In this document: positions 12,356 through 24,579 of the stretch, piece by piece
Layout: the number at the start of each line of letters is the position of its first letter
Position numbering within the stretch: the first letter of the stretch is position 1
Assembly (NCBI RefSeq): GCF_958979055.1
Contig: NC_084891.1
Span: 4,220,501-4,284,500 of the forward strand
Source of the DNA: Alnus glutinosa
Lineage: Eukaryota; Streptophyta; Magnoliopsida; Fagales; Betulaceae
Length of the DNA: 64,000 nt
Direction: 5' to 3'
Program-made: the position numbers and the translations under genes
Notes under the pieces: model-generated
What the model was told of the DNA's origin: nothing
Database searches by the model: none
Seen by the model: only the letters and a program-made list of their open reading frames with translations

Positions 12356-12810
12356 AGGTAACTTCACTTAACGGTACCGAATTATTACCCTATTTGATTT
12401 AAGGGTACTGAACTTCAAAACGTCTTAAACTAGGGTATCCAATTTTCAAAATGTCTCAATTACAGATACTCCGTTAAGATTTGCCGTTAAATCTTACCAA
12501 AATTTTCTAAATACCCTTGTGTTTATTTTTCAAAAAAAAAAATTAAAAAGATTCAGGCACAGATATTTTTGTAAATTCCGTTAAATTCTGAACAACACCT
12601 AAATCCTAGCAATTTTTTTCTTTTTTTTTTTTTTCCTAAAAAAATAATGAGTATTTTGAGAATTTTGGCATAATTTAACGACAAATCCTAACGGAGTACC
12701 TGTAATTGAGACGTTTGAAAAATTGAATACCTTAATTTGAAACATTTTGAAGTTCAGTACCTTTAAGTCAAATAGATCGATAGTTCGGTACTCTTAAGTG
12801 AAGTTATCCC
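12356..12810. mobile_element. Mutator-like foldback MITE with 9-bp TSD
   Basis: The left arm 'taacttcacttaacggtacc' matches the inverted right arm 'ggtactcttaagtgaagtta', and the pairing continues for about 150 bases per side. 'taaaaataa' is found just before the left end (12347-12355) and just after the right end (12811-12819), a 9-bp duplication as expected for Mutator-like elements, though the sequence is low-complexity. No coding capacity. Confidence 0.7.
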
Positions 12811-13104
12811 TAAAAATAATGTGGGTTTTTTTTTTTTTTTGAAAACATAGTCTATTTCTCCTATTCTTCTCATTTTTTTTTTTTTAGAGGAGTATGTATT
12901 TTTTATATATATATATAAAATGAAGTAATTATTTCTATGAAAATAGCTATTCTTAAGAATTATATGTAAAACCAAATAAAAAGAATAACTATTTCATAAA
13001 AATAAACATTTCATTTCAATGGCCTATTTTACGAGCCAAACGTCCCCAATCAAGAATGAGGCATAATATATTGGGGACGGTTACCGTCCCCTATCACCCT
13101 CTTT

Positions 13105-13195
13105 TAAATAAAATATTTGATTTTAATTAAAAATGTGCCTATGATGTCGCATCATAAACATCTTTTTAATTAAAATCAAATATTTTAACATAAAG
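13105..13195. repeat. Imperfect hairpin, possible MITE
   Basis: 'aaatatttgattttaattaa' is inverted about 50 bases later as 'ttaattaaaatcaaatattt', around a spacer. Size and AT-richness fit a short MITE; no TSD was identified. Confidence 0.4.
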
Positions 13196-13414
13196 GGTGT
13201 CTTCCTCTCCCAAAAATCATTCCCCATCCATCAAGAATACTTTAAATAATATAGAGCCAACCGGATTCTGAGCCAAAGAAATCTTCAATGGGTGTAGGAC
13301 TATTCTACTCCACAACTGGAATATAGTTCTCTCGGTAGCCAAACGGACCCGCACACGTTTAAGCTTTGGATCGGGATCCCCCCTCAGACTCCGATTGAAG
13401 AAGCAGAAACAGAA

Positions 13415-14167
13415 ATGTTGCTCGCGTTGCTCATCTCCAACTCCGTGGGCAACATTCTCGTCGAACGGTACCGTCTTTAGCTCAACCCATTTCTTTTCAT
13501 AATTATGAACTGAGTCTCATACTTGGATTATCGTATTATTTGAAGGACGCTTAAATTCGATCCATGTGTGTGCCCCTCTTTTTGTTCTTTGCGTAATTTC
13601 GTCGAACACTTTGATTTGTTACAAATTACTTTTTTCTCTTTCTTTCTTTTTTTTTGATTGCATAGAACTTGTTAGTGTTAATTGAAATTCATTTGAGATT
13701 GTTGAGAGGAAGGTTCCTTCGGAACTGAATCATTGGGTATAATGTGAAGGGCTAATTTGGAGAAGATCTCTCTTTATTCTCATCTATTTATGAATCGGAT
13801 GGTGCATAAGGCGTAATTGGTCCAATGAACCGATGTAACCATGCTTTTTTACTCTTGTGGGTATCTTGTTTTTGACAAATTCTGTGAATGAATGGAATTT
13901 AGAAGAACAAAAAATCTAAAATTGTGTGCATGTATTGGAAATTAATAATGAATTTTCCTGGTTGTTTTCTGTTGTGGATCTTACAACCATTGGTCGCAGA
14001 TATCATGGAGTTCCGGCGGAGGAACGATTGCATTGGAGATCTTTTTTAGTTAAACTGGGAGCAGATAATCTCAAAGGTGCAAAAAATGAAGAGCTCCTTG
14101 TGGCTTCACACAAGTATGTAAATTTCTCTCCAAGCTTTTAATCAACTAGGAGATGGAGTAAAGAGTT

Positions 14168-14208
<41 letters not shown>

Positions 14209-15741
14209 CTTTCGAATTTTTCTTTTGGTAACAACTAACAAGAATGGATATGGCCTGATGATTTTCCATGAAACATAGATTGCTCTTGAAGAGTTGGGTC
14301 TATATGCAGAGGATGTTTTATGTACATGTCATAACTCTTTTAGCCTGTAATTTGCATTTCGGACTACTATCGTCCTCCTAGTAAAATGGGATTGACAATG
14401 AATGTCTTGGTAAGGGATAATTTATTTCCCATAATAACTTATCGGGTACTTTTTTCGTTTTAACTGCTAGATCAATGGGAATATTTTATCTTTTGCTTTT
14501 ATGTTCTTTTCTTTCTTTCTTTTTTGAGCTAAGTGTCGGTGATAGAAATGTAGAATACCCATCACTATGTTCAAATATCCTTATGTATGACATTTGTAAT
14601 TCTTTTGTCAGGTCTGTTTATATTGTTTATACGGTGCTTGGAGATGTCTCAGTTTATGTGGTTGGCAAGGATGAGTATGATGAACTTGCATGTAAGTGCA
14701 TGGCTCCCTTTCTCTAACCAGTTTTTAAGAAGTTTAAGGATGGACAGAATCTGTCATCCATGCTGATTTATGAATGGCTTAGCAGTTTAGCCTGTTTAGG
14801 GTGGGAGCTGAGAGCCGTTCGAAAAGATTTACATTGTCACTTTTTGAATATGGGAATCCTGCAGAAATGTTTCATTTATCTTATTGTTTTCCATGGCATT
14901 TGAAGGCACAAAATCATTTCATTTAAAGCAGACGCGTTAGCAAAGAAAATGAGGAGGCTATGCCTGCATTTTAGTTAACGTCACCTGATAAATATTCTTC
15001 TAGTCTTGAATGATCCTGAAAATAACAGGTGATAGATTTACTGAAAATGCTGTTAAAAGATAAAGCAGACTCATCTTTAAATGTGATATACATATAGGTG
15101 CAACAGATTCAGACTGGATATCCAAATGCTTCAAGTAAAATGCTTTCCCATTTAAAGCAACATCTACCTCTTCTTTGTAATCTCCACATGGCTTAATTAA
15201 GTTGAATTTTTGTTTCTGTTTCTTTCATATTTAACCCTTACTCATTTCTTGGTTTCTCTGTAGTGGCTGAAGTGATCTTTGTGATAACCTCAACAATCAA
15301 GGATGTATGTGGAAAACCTCCAAGTGAACGCGTGTTTCTTGACAAATATGGAAAGATATGCTTGTGTCTTGATGAAATAGTTTGGACGGTACGATTTATT
15401 TTCCCCCTCCTTTGGCATGGTTGGATTAATTAATGCTGCTCTTTTTCTGTGTATCGCATTAGCGTCCAACAGTAAAATGAAAATGGTCTTTTATTCTAAA
15501 CGTCGCTCATTATCCATCTATTAGTCTAAAATCATCCATCTATTTTTTTTTTGTTTAGCCATGTAGAGAATAGAGTTTTCCCCTGTATCCTCCTATTTTC
15601 TTCCTAAATTCTGCATAAACAAGGTGATTATATGTATCTTGAAAATTCTATTATACTTGTATTTTGAAGGGGATCCTGGAGAACACAGACAAAGATCGAA
15701 TTAAAAGGCTGATTAGGTTAAAGCCTCCGGCTGAGTTTTGA
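13415..15741 (+). CDS. LOLITA: LOLITA-type longin/sigma-like subunit of the TPLATE complex
   Basis: Five exons: 13415-13467, 14000-14113, 14612-14691, 15264-15388 and 15670-15741, all with GT-AG introns, joining to 147 aa. Seen: an N-terminal LLALLISNSVGNILVERYHG strand-turn typical of longin/adaptin-sigma folds, then PAEERLHWRSFL, ELLVASHKSVYIVYT, GDVSVYVVGKDEYDELALAE, and a C-terminal DKYGKICLCLDEIVW ... DRIKRLIRLKPP segment. The whole chain matches the plant LOLITA family in length and order. Known role: smallest core subunit of the plant-specific TPLATE complex, which drives clathrin-mediated endocytosis at the plasma membrane. Intron 2 contains a long poly-T run near 14169-14208. Alternatives are other small sigma/zeta-like adaptins, but the match over the full length argues against them. 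Confidence 0.9.
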
Positions 15742-15846
15742 ACACTGAAAAGGGTTTCCATCTCACTTATGCGGATGACGGTGAACCAGCCATGCCACTG
15801 CTTCCTGAGTGAATATTTTTCTCAAAGAGAAGTGGTTCATAAATAT

Positions 15847-15997
15847 AATTGTACCCAATTATAGACTATGTCTCTACTATTTCAAGCTTGAATGTTTAAT
15901 TGTACCCAGTTATAGACTGTCTTTACTATTTCAAGCCGGAATGTTCAATTGTACCCAATTATAGACTATGTCTCTACTATTTCAAGCTTGAATGTTT
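15847..15997. repeat. About 51-bp tandem repeat, three copies, after LOLITA
   Basis: Units start at 15847, 15898 and 15947 with 'aattgtaccca'. Copies 1 and 3 are almost identical and copy 2 has a 2-base deletion. It lies 100 bases after the stop codon, so it probably falls in the 3' UTR or just beyond it. Confidence 0.85.
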
Positions 15998-16189
15998 AAT
16001 TGCCATGAGCACAGGAGGGGTTTATTGTGTTATCCCTCTCTGGTTTTGCGGATAATTGCAATATGGTCCAGGTAATGGATTCTATTTATCACTGGATAAT
16101 TTTTGTATCGCCTATTTGTTTAAAGTAAATTCGCATTTGTTTGAACTTCTTTTGATCTTTGGATAACTTTTGACGGGGAATGAACCGAA

Positions 16190-16640
16190 CTGAAAATTAA
16201 GGGTAACATTTTTTTACATGATTTACGAACCCGACAGATTCAACACAAAATTAACGGATTGGAGTAGAGGAGCTTAATTAGTGTAGTCTTATACCTATGA
16301 CTTGAAACGATCCGAACACGACACGCAGCATTTAGGTTAGTAATTTTTTACTAACCCGACATAACCTAATGCGAAATTAACGGATTAGAGTTGAGAAATT
16401 TGACTCATTTAATTACATGAAACGGATTAGGTTTGACTTACATAATCTTATACGCATGAATTATATATAACAGGTAACATTTACGGTTAACAATTTTTTA
16501 CATTATTCGTGAACTCAACATGAATCCACTACAAAATTAATGGATTAAAGTTTAAGAGTTTGATTCATTTAATTGAATGAATCGGATTAATGTTAACTTA
16601 AATAATTTCATACCATATTTCATGACTCAAAATCTAACAC
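16190..16640. repeat. Degenerate about 170-bp repeats
   Basis: Blocks containing 'aaaattaacggatt', 'gactcatttaatt' and 'acggattaggtttgac' occur three times with many substitutions. This resembles subterminal sequence of an old hAT-type element, but no ends were found. Confidence 0.45.
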
Positions 16641-16807
16641 GAGAACACAAATTTCACCATTACTGAACAATAATAGGTTCTTACGTGTTTTTCTTTCACC
16701 TATAGTAGTCAATTTCAGGTCCGTCTCACATACAAGCTGAGACTGATATTATACCTCATGGCTCATGCCAATGACATGATGAAATGCTTTAAAACAAGCA
16801 ACCAGAT

Positions 16808-17772
16808 TTTTTTTTTTTTTTTTTTTTGAAACAGTGCCTTCTTCATTTATGAGAAATACTCCACAAAGGAATTACACAACCAGAGAAACCGATATAAGAA
16901 GAAGAGTACGAAATACAATCACAACGCCCAAAGGCGAGAAACAGTGCCCGAAGGCCATCATAGTGAACTAGTGATAAAGAATCTTTACACACAAAACCAG
17001 GAAAAACCTGACTTACAGCAGCTACCAAACAGTAGACTGTGAACACAAGCAAAAATATACAAACAAAAAAACAAACAGAAAACCCACCATACAGGGACCG
17101 GGAAAGAAACGACCACCGGAGTCGGCGTGTGTAAAACACGCACCTTCTCCGGGAACCCCCTTAGCGATGGACAACCCTCACAAGCTTAGATCGGCACCTT
17201 CCGAGACCGAAGAAAACAGTTGTAGCCCACATGCACATAAAACAAAAGATCTAAAACCGCCTACGTGTGCGGGTCACACAGCGACCAGAGACGAACCGCA
17301 CGGCCTCATTAAGTGACCACCTAGACCAGAAAAGGCCGGCTACTACACCTGGACAATTCTTGTTAGAGAAAAGCCAGCCGAGGATAAAAGATCTGACTTT
17401 GAACATATCTCTACCGGAAATCCACTAACACCCACCGTTCATCACAGGCCACCACCTGAAAATCACTGCTTGCAACAAGAAAACTAGAGAAAAAGAAAAA
17501 CCCAACAACCTCTACCGATTCAAGCATCAGAAGGATCAAAAACTCCAAACAGCCTAACGGTTTAGAGACAAGACCACCACCTCTGCAAAAACCAAGGGGG
17601 GAACAAAAACCACCCTTGCCCTAAAGGCTAGGAGGAAAATACCAACACCAGAAATGGGAGACGTGAGGCCTTCCCCCTAGCGAACGAAGCTCTCGGGTTT
17701 CTCTCTCTCTCTCTCTCTCTAGAAACTTCATACGTTCTCTCTCTAGAAGGAGAATACCTTAGAATAAACAAG
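16808..17772 (-). mobile_element. Non-LTR retroelement insertion, antisense, 12-bp TSD
   Basis: A poly-T tract (16807-16827) marks the poly-A tail of an element read on the minus strand. 'aagcaaccagat' flanks both sides (16796-16807 and 17773-17784), an exact 12-bp target duplication. In minus orientation the far end carries 'tctctagagagagaacg' and a long GA tract, similar to 5' leaders of plant LINE-derived elements. Only short open frames are present, so this is a non-autonomous or internally deleted copy. It lies between LOLITA and RDR6. Confidence 0.8.
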
Positions 17773-17784
17773 AAGCAACCAGAT

Positions 17785-18599
17785 GTTAACCAAACACAAA
17801 TGTATAGAGGTCACAGATCAAGTAATCATGAAAGTGCACAATGGATAACCAATCACCCGCCGAAGGATATTAAACGAAGGCAAAATCAAATCAGAAAATT
17901 GTGACATGTCACTTGAGAACCAACTTAAAAATAATAAAATAAAATAAAAAAAAAAAAAAAAAATTGGTGAAAGCTGATGCTACTCGACGCTCATTTTCAC
18001 TGATTAAGAGAAGCCCAAGCCAATCTGCAGGCGGTTAAAGAGGTCAGAGGAGGCAGGAAGCACAGTCCTTATCTTTTCCTTTTCCTTCTTCTTGAGCAAA
18101 ACTCTCCAACTAAATATGTAGTAAAATGGTTCTGACGAGAGAACTCCATCATTTTGTATATCAAGTATAACCTAATGGAGTCCTAAGTTCTACGAGCAGA
18201 AATGCGATAACTTCCTAGTCTTCCTCCATAGATGTTTAACTTGTCTGGGAAACCCTCAACCTTTATGAATCTACATTGTCGTACGCTATACAAATGTAAA
18301 AGAAGACAGGCTAGTGGAAAATTAGATGTGATTACAAAACTAGAAAATTCAAAGAAAGAAAGAGATTTCCAATTAAAGCACAAAAAACTTCAACAGTTTG
18401 ATAACAAGCAAGGAACTTCTTGTAGTCTCAATAGGTAACAGTTCAAATGGAAATATCACTCGGGCCAAAAAAGAAAAAGAGGGAAATACCTCAAAAAAAC
18501 ATGGATATACAACTTAGCTTTAAGAATGGCAGAGTGGCTTTGCAGCCAAAAAGTTCAGAGCAGCAACAAAAGATAGCTCTAAACAGCTTCAAATGCTGG
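17785..18599 (-). other. RDR6 downstream region
   Basis: No gene recognised. The poly-A-rich tract near 17937-17962 and the frames on both strands lack protein similarity. The part next to 18600 should hold the RDR6 3' UTR. Confidence 0.4.
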
Positions 18600-21500
18600 T
18601 CATATTCGATCAACAAGGAACCTGGCCAGAGAGTTTATTGGCTTAGCAGGGTCGACATTTCCCATTCCACAGTTCTTAATCTTGATCCGAGCAAGGTAAT
18701 CAGCTACAATCCAGGGAAAGCTCAACATCACTACATTCTCTGGACCATCAGGCTCTCGCAACTCCTGAGATTCCTTCACCCACTGCGGATGGTAAGTGAC
18801 CTGGTACCATGCTGATGCCTTCTGCTCATACAAAATGTTCTTCTCATCATCAGTGAGTTGCTCAAAATCTGCATCCATCTTATCAAACAGTTGCCTGAAT
18901 TCTTTCTTCAGAGCACTGTAAGAATGCTTGAGCTTCTCCTTGAGCTCCCCTTGCTTCCTGCTGTTATACTTTGGCATGGACCAGATGTGCCCAGTAACAA
19001 CCTCTTCTTCCCTCCTCACTTTATACTGTCCTAGTAGACCATTCAGCTGCCCATCATAAGAGCACTTTTGATCCCACGCCTCATCAATGAAATCAGCAGA
19101 TCCTTGAACCACAAGATCTGTATCATAAAGTACATCAGCAGGAACAAAATTTAGCTCCGAAGATGTAGCAACATCTTGATCATAAGCATCCATAATCTGG
19201 CGATAAAGTCTTCCCAAAATTTTAGTTGACTTGTAGGATTGGAAATCCTCTTTCCCCATAAAATCAGGGTACAATTTTGGTTTCAGATGTGGCGGCATGA
19301 TAACAAGCTGCCCAGTCTTGGGAAAATCAACAGCTGTAGCTGCTAACTCTGCAAGTTTGATGCAGTCCTTATCCAAAGCCCCAGACTCACTGCGGTCAGC
19401 ATGAACCACATGTGCATTGCAGATTGCCCCCAGGTTCTCATTCACCATGTTTCTCGCAAAAAATTCTATTATATCCTACGAAATAAACACAAAACATGAA
19501 TGCAAGAAAGTTTCACTGTCACAGACCTGGAATTTGAATACAAAGTAAAGCCAAGAAGAGAAACATACATGTGCACAGTTTTGTCAAAAGTGTATCTATC
19601 TTAATTAATCCCCTAGATAAATCGGTTATAATTTTACCCCATTTCATCACATGCTTTTGCAACATCTATATTGAAATGTTGATTAAAATAATAATGTAGC
19701 AGTGTCTTGAAATCGAACCAACAATATTTAGGAACTTTATTATGCCATTCTAACCGTCTTAGTAGTGCCATTGACTAAAATTATAATGCCATTCATCCTA
19801 CAAAATTCTGTTATAATGCCATTCAAATTGTCTTAGTTGTGAAAAGAAAGTTATATTACCAACAACATCAAAATGCAGTATTAACTTAAAAATCTAGGTC
19901 AATGAAGTATAACAAGAAAATAACAAGGATCTTCATCTAAAGGAATAAATATGCCATCATATCCAAAAAAGAAAGAAAATCTAGCATTAGTAAAACTGCC
20001 ATGTTCAAGGAAACAAACGATCATAGAACTTCACAAATTACAGTCAAACAGGGCTGATCAAGTACCTGAGAAGTGACAGAGCGTCTCTCAAGTTTGGCTT
20101 CTGCAGGAGCATACTCCATGGGCGGCCAGCTCTTCTTACTAGGGGGAATGAGATTTTCATCCCATGTCACAAAGTAGAGGTCCCCATCAAGATCACTTCC
20201 AGATGCTTCATCTGTGTGGGGCCTATCACCTTTTTGAGGGAAAACAAGGCAATCATATAAATGGCATAAACCAGGGGCATCAACTGCTTCGAGAATCCTT
20301 ATATCTCCTGGGTGAAGACAAGGATTTTTTGCTATCACTACGTGCCCTTTAATTACTTCAAGATTTTTCCCACTCTCGGTAAACCTGGAACCATGCTTTG
20401 AGAAACAGTTCTCCAATGATGGGGTAGAAACTTGGATAAAGCACTGGCCTTGTTCAAGAACCCCTAGCTCGTCTAAGCAGCCCATTAACCACCTTCCTGA
20501 AGGAACAAAAATCCTAGCCTTCTCCCTAAGGCCCCAATGCTGTCCAGCTCGTATACAGTTTAGCATGCCTCGTAAATGAGGTTCACTTTGGGGCTCAAAT
20601 CCTGCACTCAACATTATTGCCGCCGCATTTCCTTGCTCAGCACAGGATGCCATCAGAACATCAAATGCCACATCCTTGTCCACGAGCATTTGGTTTAGTC
20701 TGGAAAGCATAGAGTCCTGCATTTGCCAGAATATTTGATCTGGAACATTCAAAGTTGAAAGCAATGTCACAATCTGCCTGTTTAGGAAACCAGGCTGAAA
20801 CCTTGTCCAAGAACAGATTTCCAGAGTAGTATGGTTCGACTGGAACTTGTTCATACTAGGCCTCAAAGAAAGTCGGATCCCATCACCTTTTGCTGGCCAA
20901 CAGGCCACAACACCCTTACAACCAGCATACCTTATCTGATAAGCACATGGTGGGTTCGTGTCCAATTTCAGTTTCCCTGCAACTTCCATTGCAAGATCAG
21001 GAGTAATCATACCAATCCCATCAGAAAAATTGTACAGTCCTTTCTTTATGTCTGGAAGCTCAGGATTAACCTCTGTTGATGGAACTTCCACAGTAGCATA
21101 TGTAGATGAGAAGCACTGACCCATCCTAGCAGCACACTTAGCAATGTTCCTCTGGGAAAACTTCCCCATCCAATCTCTGATGTCTTGAGCACTTGTGTTC
21201 CCGGCTTTGGCAAAAAACCAGGCAGAACGGTCCCTCAATTGATTGGATGAGAAGGCTAAAAAGGAATAATCCCGATCACATAAATGAAACCCATTATGCA
21301 GAATGTTTCTAACCCTTTGGAATACTTTTGTTCTCTGAGAGTTAGATTTTGACGTTATTTCCTTTACAATAGGAGCAACATAATATGTAAGAACATTGAA
21401 ATTGATTGTCTGCATACCTTCATCCATAAATGTAACCCTCAAAAACTGATCAGCAACATCTTTATATTTCCTGAGAACCCTATTAGAAAGCTCAACTTCC

Positions 21501-22783
21501 GGAGGAAGACAATATGCTTTTGTTGGTGTTATGACCAACCTCCTAACTTCAACAATATCATCCAGCTGTTTAGGTCTCTTGAAAAGCTTAGGATTCTTCA
21601 ACAACCAATCCTGGACAACTTTCAACCTTTTATAGGCATCAAACACTGGGCGTCTGTAAGAACAAATGTGCTTTAGTGCAGCAACGTTGACCTCATTAGG
21701 GTGGCTTCTCAGTAAATTGAAGAAATTGTCTGACAAATGGTGTTGATTGAATATGCCTCTATGCAGGACAGCATTTAGTAAAAACATTATCTCAAAAGTT
21801 ATGCCTGCCTTGAAATCAATACAGAAGAAAGGACCTGACATGAGCAACCCAAAATAAGGTTCTTCCTGGATCCTAAGTGGGTATCTAAGGCAGGTCTCCT
21901 GCACTCTTCGTTCCTTAAGATAATCCATGGCCCTTTTCAACTTGCCACCATGGCGGGGTGGAATTGAAACCCTATAAGAATTACACCGACCAATGGCACC
22001 ACTACGCGTAAAATCAGTGGTTCGGATCCAAGGATCATCATCATCTAACAAATGAAATGGAACAGACTCTTCAATATCATCATCAGCCGTTCTATACCAG
22101 ATCAAGGGTGACGAAGCGAACTGCAACAGGATTACTAGATATGATGTATCAGTATACCGTTTGATCTCAGTGATGTTTCTCACCAAGAACTCCACCTTAA
22201 AATCACACTTTATAACGTCATGCTTGTTTGTGCTTTTAAAAGAGAAAGCAGTATCTCTTCTGAAACAAAACTTACATGTCCCATCAAAAGGATCCACCAC
22301 AAAGTCAACCCCATAAGGAGGTCCTCTCCAAGCAACAAAAAAAACATCTCGGCTGACCAAGGTTCCGATCTCAAGAAGCACATCAGATAACTTTTCAGGA
22401 GTTGTAGTCCTCCTCCTCTGATTCAAGCGGTATGGATTTTGGTGACCTAAACTAATCTTCAATGGTTTCTCCTCCATAAAAAGATCACAACGCCCCGCAG
22501 CATCCACAGCCCAAGTTGCTGATTCAGGTGAGGCAAAATGCACAAATGCATGGGGCTTGACCTTTTCGTAATCAACTGATCTCTCAATGTCTTTAGTGTC
22601 AATAAACTCAAAATTTGGATAGGACTCCGGAGGGGTCCAAGAAGTTTTCAGTCTGCACCTATAAACTGCTCCAACTTCAGCTTCTAAGTATTGCATAAGA
22701 TCTTTCGCTGTGACATGATTGTCAAACCCACCAAAACTAACTTGACTTACTACCATCTCCCTTTCACTTCCTTCCAACTCCAT
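18600..22783 (-). CDS. RDR6: RNA-dependent RNA polymerase 6
   Basis: Two exons read leftwards: 22783-20066 (906 codons) and 19475-18600, joined in phase 0 across a 590-base intron (donor GTACTT, acceptor TAG), giving 1197 aa against 1196 in Arabidopsis as I recall it. Seen: an RRM-like N-terminal region (residues about 10-110), RRRTT and DDDDPWIRTTDFT blocks, the long RdRP domain (about 380-1000) with the catalytic DLDGD motif at residues 864-868, and the conserved C-terminal AMLSF-like / DYLARIKI / SLARFL stretch. Family role: converts cleaved or aberrant single-stranded RNA into dsRNA for DCL4, producing ta-siRNAs and secondary siRNAs in transgene, viral and transposon silencing, in cytoplasmic SGS3 bodies. 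The single intron between the catalytic motif and the C-terminal part matches the known RDR6 layout. No frameshift or stop is visible, so the gene looks functional. Confidence 0.96.
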
Positions 22784-22929
22784 TTATTTTCCTTATAATT
22801 CTGCAAGTTCAAATCCCAAAATTATAGATCAGATCACTCCTTCCACTAAGTCGAGCTGATACAAAAACCCAAAAACTACATAAGAAACCTTAAATAAAAT
22901 GGTTTAACATTTATATTACAACTAAACCC

Positions 22930-23225
22930 CAAACTAATCTGTCGGTGTTGCCAATAAAATGGTTAAGCTATTACAAATTTGGAGAATGTAGTTTCGGTTG
23001 ATTGTCTGAGTTGGTCTCCTTGTTGTTTGTTTGTGCTTCTGTTGTATTTGTTGAGTTGTAATTTCCTGTTTTGGGAATGTGGGTGCTGTTGATGGGGTGT
23101 TCTCTTGTTTGGGAACTTCATCCAGTTTTTACCGGAGTTGTTGTACTGAGTTGAGTTTGGTTATAAAAGATTTAATTCATCCAAAAATAAATAATAAAAT
23201 AAAAATAAAAATAAAAAAATAAAAG
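22930..23225 (+). mobile_element. 3' end of a LINE-like element (relic)
   Basis: A G/T-rich stretch ends in 'tataaaagatttaattcatc' followed by a degenerate A-rich tail (about 23180-23225), typical of plant L1-type 3' ends. It sits about 150 bases upstream of the RDR6 start codon on the opposite strand. No TSD was recognised, so the assignment is tentative. Confidence 0.4.
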
Positions 23226-24045
23226 CAAAACCCTTGTTTTGGTAGCTGAGGACGATGACAACAAAAAGAATTCATTACTGCGCTGTATACTGTTTTGGTT
23301 GACAAAAGAAGAACTTGCATCAAGTAAGTCCAATGGTTAAAACAGACTTCTTTAGTTTAAATTCTTGATTTTCTGGTACCAAACAAATTAGAGATTGTTT
23401 CTAATCATCCTACTGGCCTATTTTCTCTTGTTCAAGGAAAAAAACGAACCAAAACAAAACAAAATCAAATGGTAGCCGAAAGATACAAAAAAGCAAGGTT
23501 CACAAATTGACCTTGGAATTGAGCAGCAGTATTGAAATTGAAGACATAATTCCAATTCCATCCTTTGAGGGCATCACTGGAATCAGAATCATGATTCTCA
23601 CCGTAATTCTACTGAATTGGGAAAGGCTTTCAAATTAAGCATCTTAATCTGTTGGGTGATGGATCTGGAATTGCAATTCAAAAGGTTCAATTTAGAAGAT
23701 GATCCCATACACCATAAAAACAACCCTCATCTGTTCTACCAGCAGCTCACTTCTCTCTTTACAACTCTCTCTCTCTCCATATTACTTCAAAACTGTGGGT
23801 CAAACCCACTCAATTCATTACATCTTGAGTAAAACATTGTAGTTATATATGCTAATTATGCATACAAACTAATGCTAATGTTAATTATTTCTCTTTCTCC
23901 AAAATAAGATTTCATCTTTGTTTTCAAACTTCAAACTTCAACAACTTGTGAGAAAGATGGTTATAGAAGGGTTTGGTTGAATGGTGTACAGGAGTGTTCC
24001 GGTTTGGTTGGGTCTGGTGAATCCTATGGTTTTCTCACTCTTCCC
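23226..24045. other. Gene-free interval upstream of RDR6
   Basis: No coding similarity on either strand. Contains a CT tract near 23770 and probably the distal RDR6 promoter. Confidence 0.4.
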
Positions 24046-24551
24046 TGTTGTTACAGGTATGGTCTCTAAAGGTGGAAGCTTGAAGGAGAAGGGTGGAAGA
24101 GAGAGAAATGGCTGGTGTTTGGAATGGTTCGAGAAAGGTAAAAGGGAGTTTGAGTAGATCTTGACGCGTGGCAGAAAGGGGTTGTGATCTCTAGGGGTGC
24201 AGAACAGCTGGACAGCAGGCTTGGGGAGTGGTGTGTGGAGAACTGACCTGATCCTGCGTTTTGTGCTTTGGCTGAGTCGTTTTGGGAAGCTTTCCTTAGT
24301 TACGTTTTATGTCTTATTTTCTGCGTTTTGGTATTAATCTTGTAGGCCAGTATATAAGGCCCTCTTAACAGTAATTAGGTCAACTTTGAAGTGTGAATTC
24401 TGTTCCTTAGGAGGCTGGCAACCTAGAATTGTGCCATTTATGTTCTTTTTCAGATTAATTAATACAGTATCTCTCAACAATCCATTTTCATTCATCATCC
24501 GCATATCATATTCCTAAAATCACCCCCAAATAGTAACCTACCTGTTACAAG

Positions 24552-24563
24552 TGGTATCAAAAC
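24552..24563 (+). promoter_or_regulatory. Primer-binding site of the gypsy element
   Basis: 'tggtatcaaaac' lies two bases after the CA end of the putative LTR. It is one or two changes away from the usual initiator tRNA-Met complement TGGTATCAGAGC. Confidence 0.6.
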
Positions 24564-24579
24564 ACCAGTCCTTAGCTTA

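Larger units (their letters stand above)
11391..13400. other. Intergenic DNA between MITE copies and LOLITA
   Basis: Contains a TA repeat near 11530-11565, the Mutator-like foldback element at 12356-12810 and a hairpin near 13105-13195. No protein-coding similarity is seen. Confidence 0.5.

Noticed and set aside
20831-21079. Plus-strand frames inside RDR6
   Set aside because: Shadows of the 906-codon RDR6 exon on the other strand.
24552-24563. tRNA gene at tRNA-like motif
   Set aside because: Only a short primer-binding-site complement; no cloverleaf can be drawn around it.
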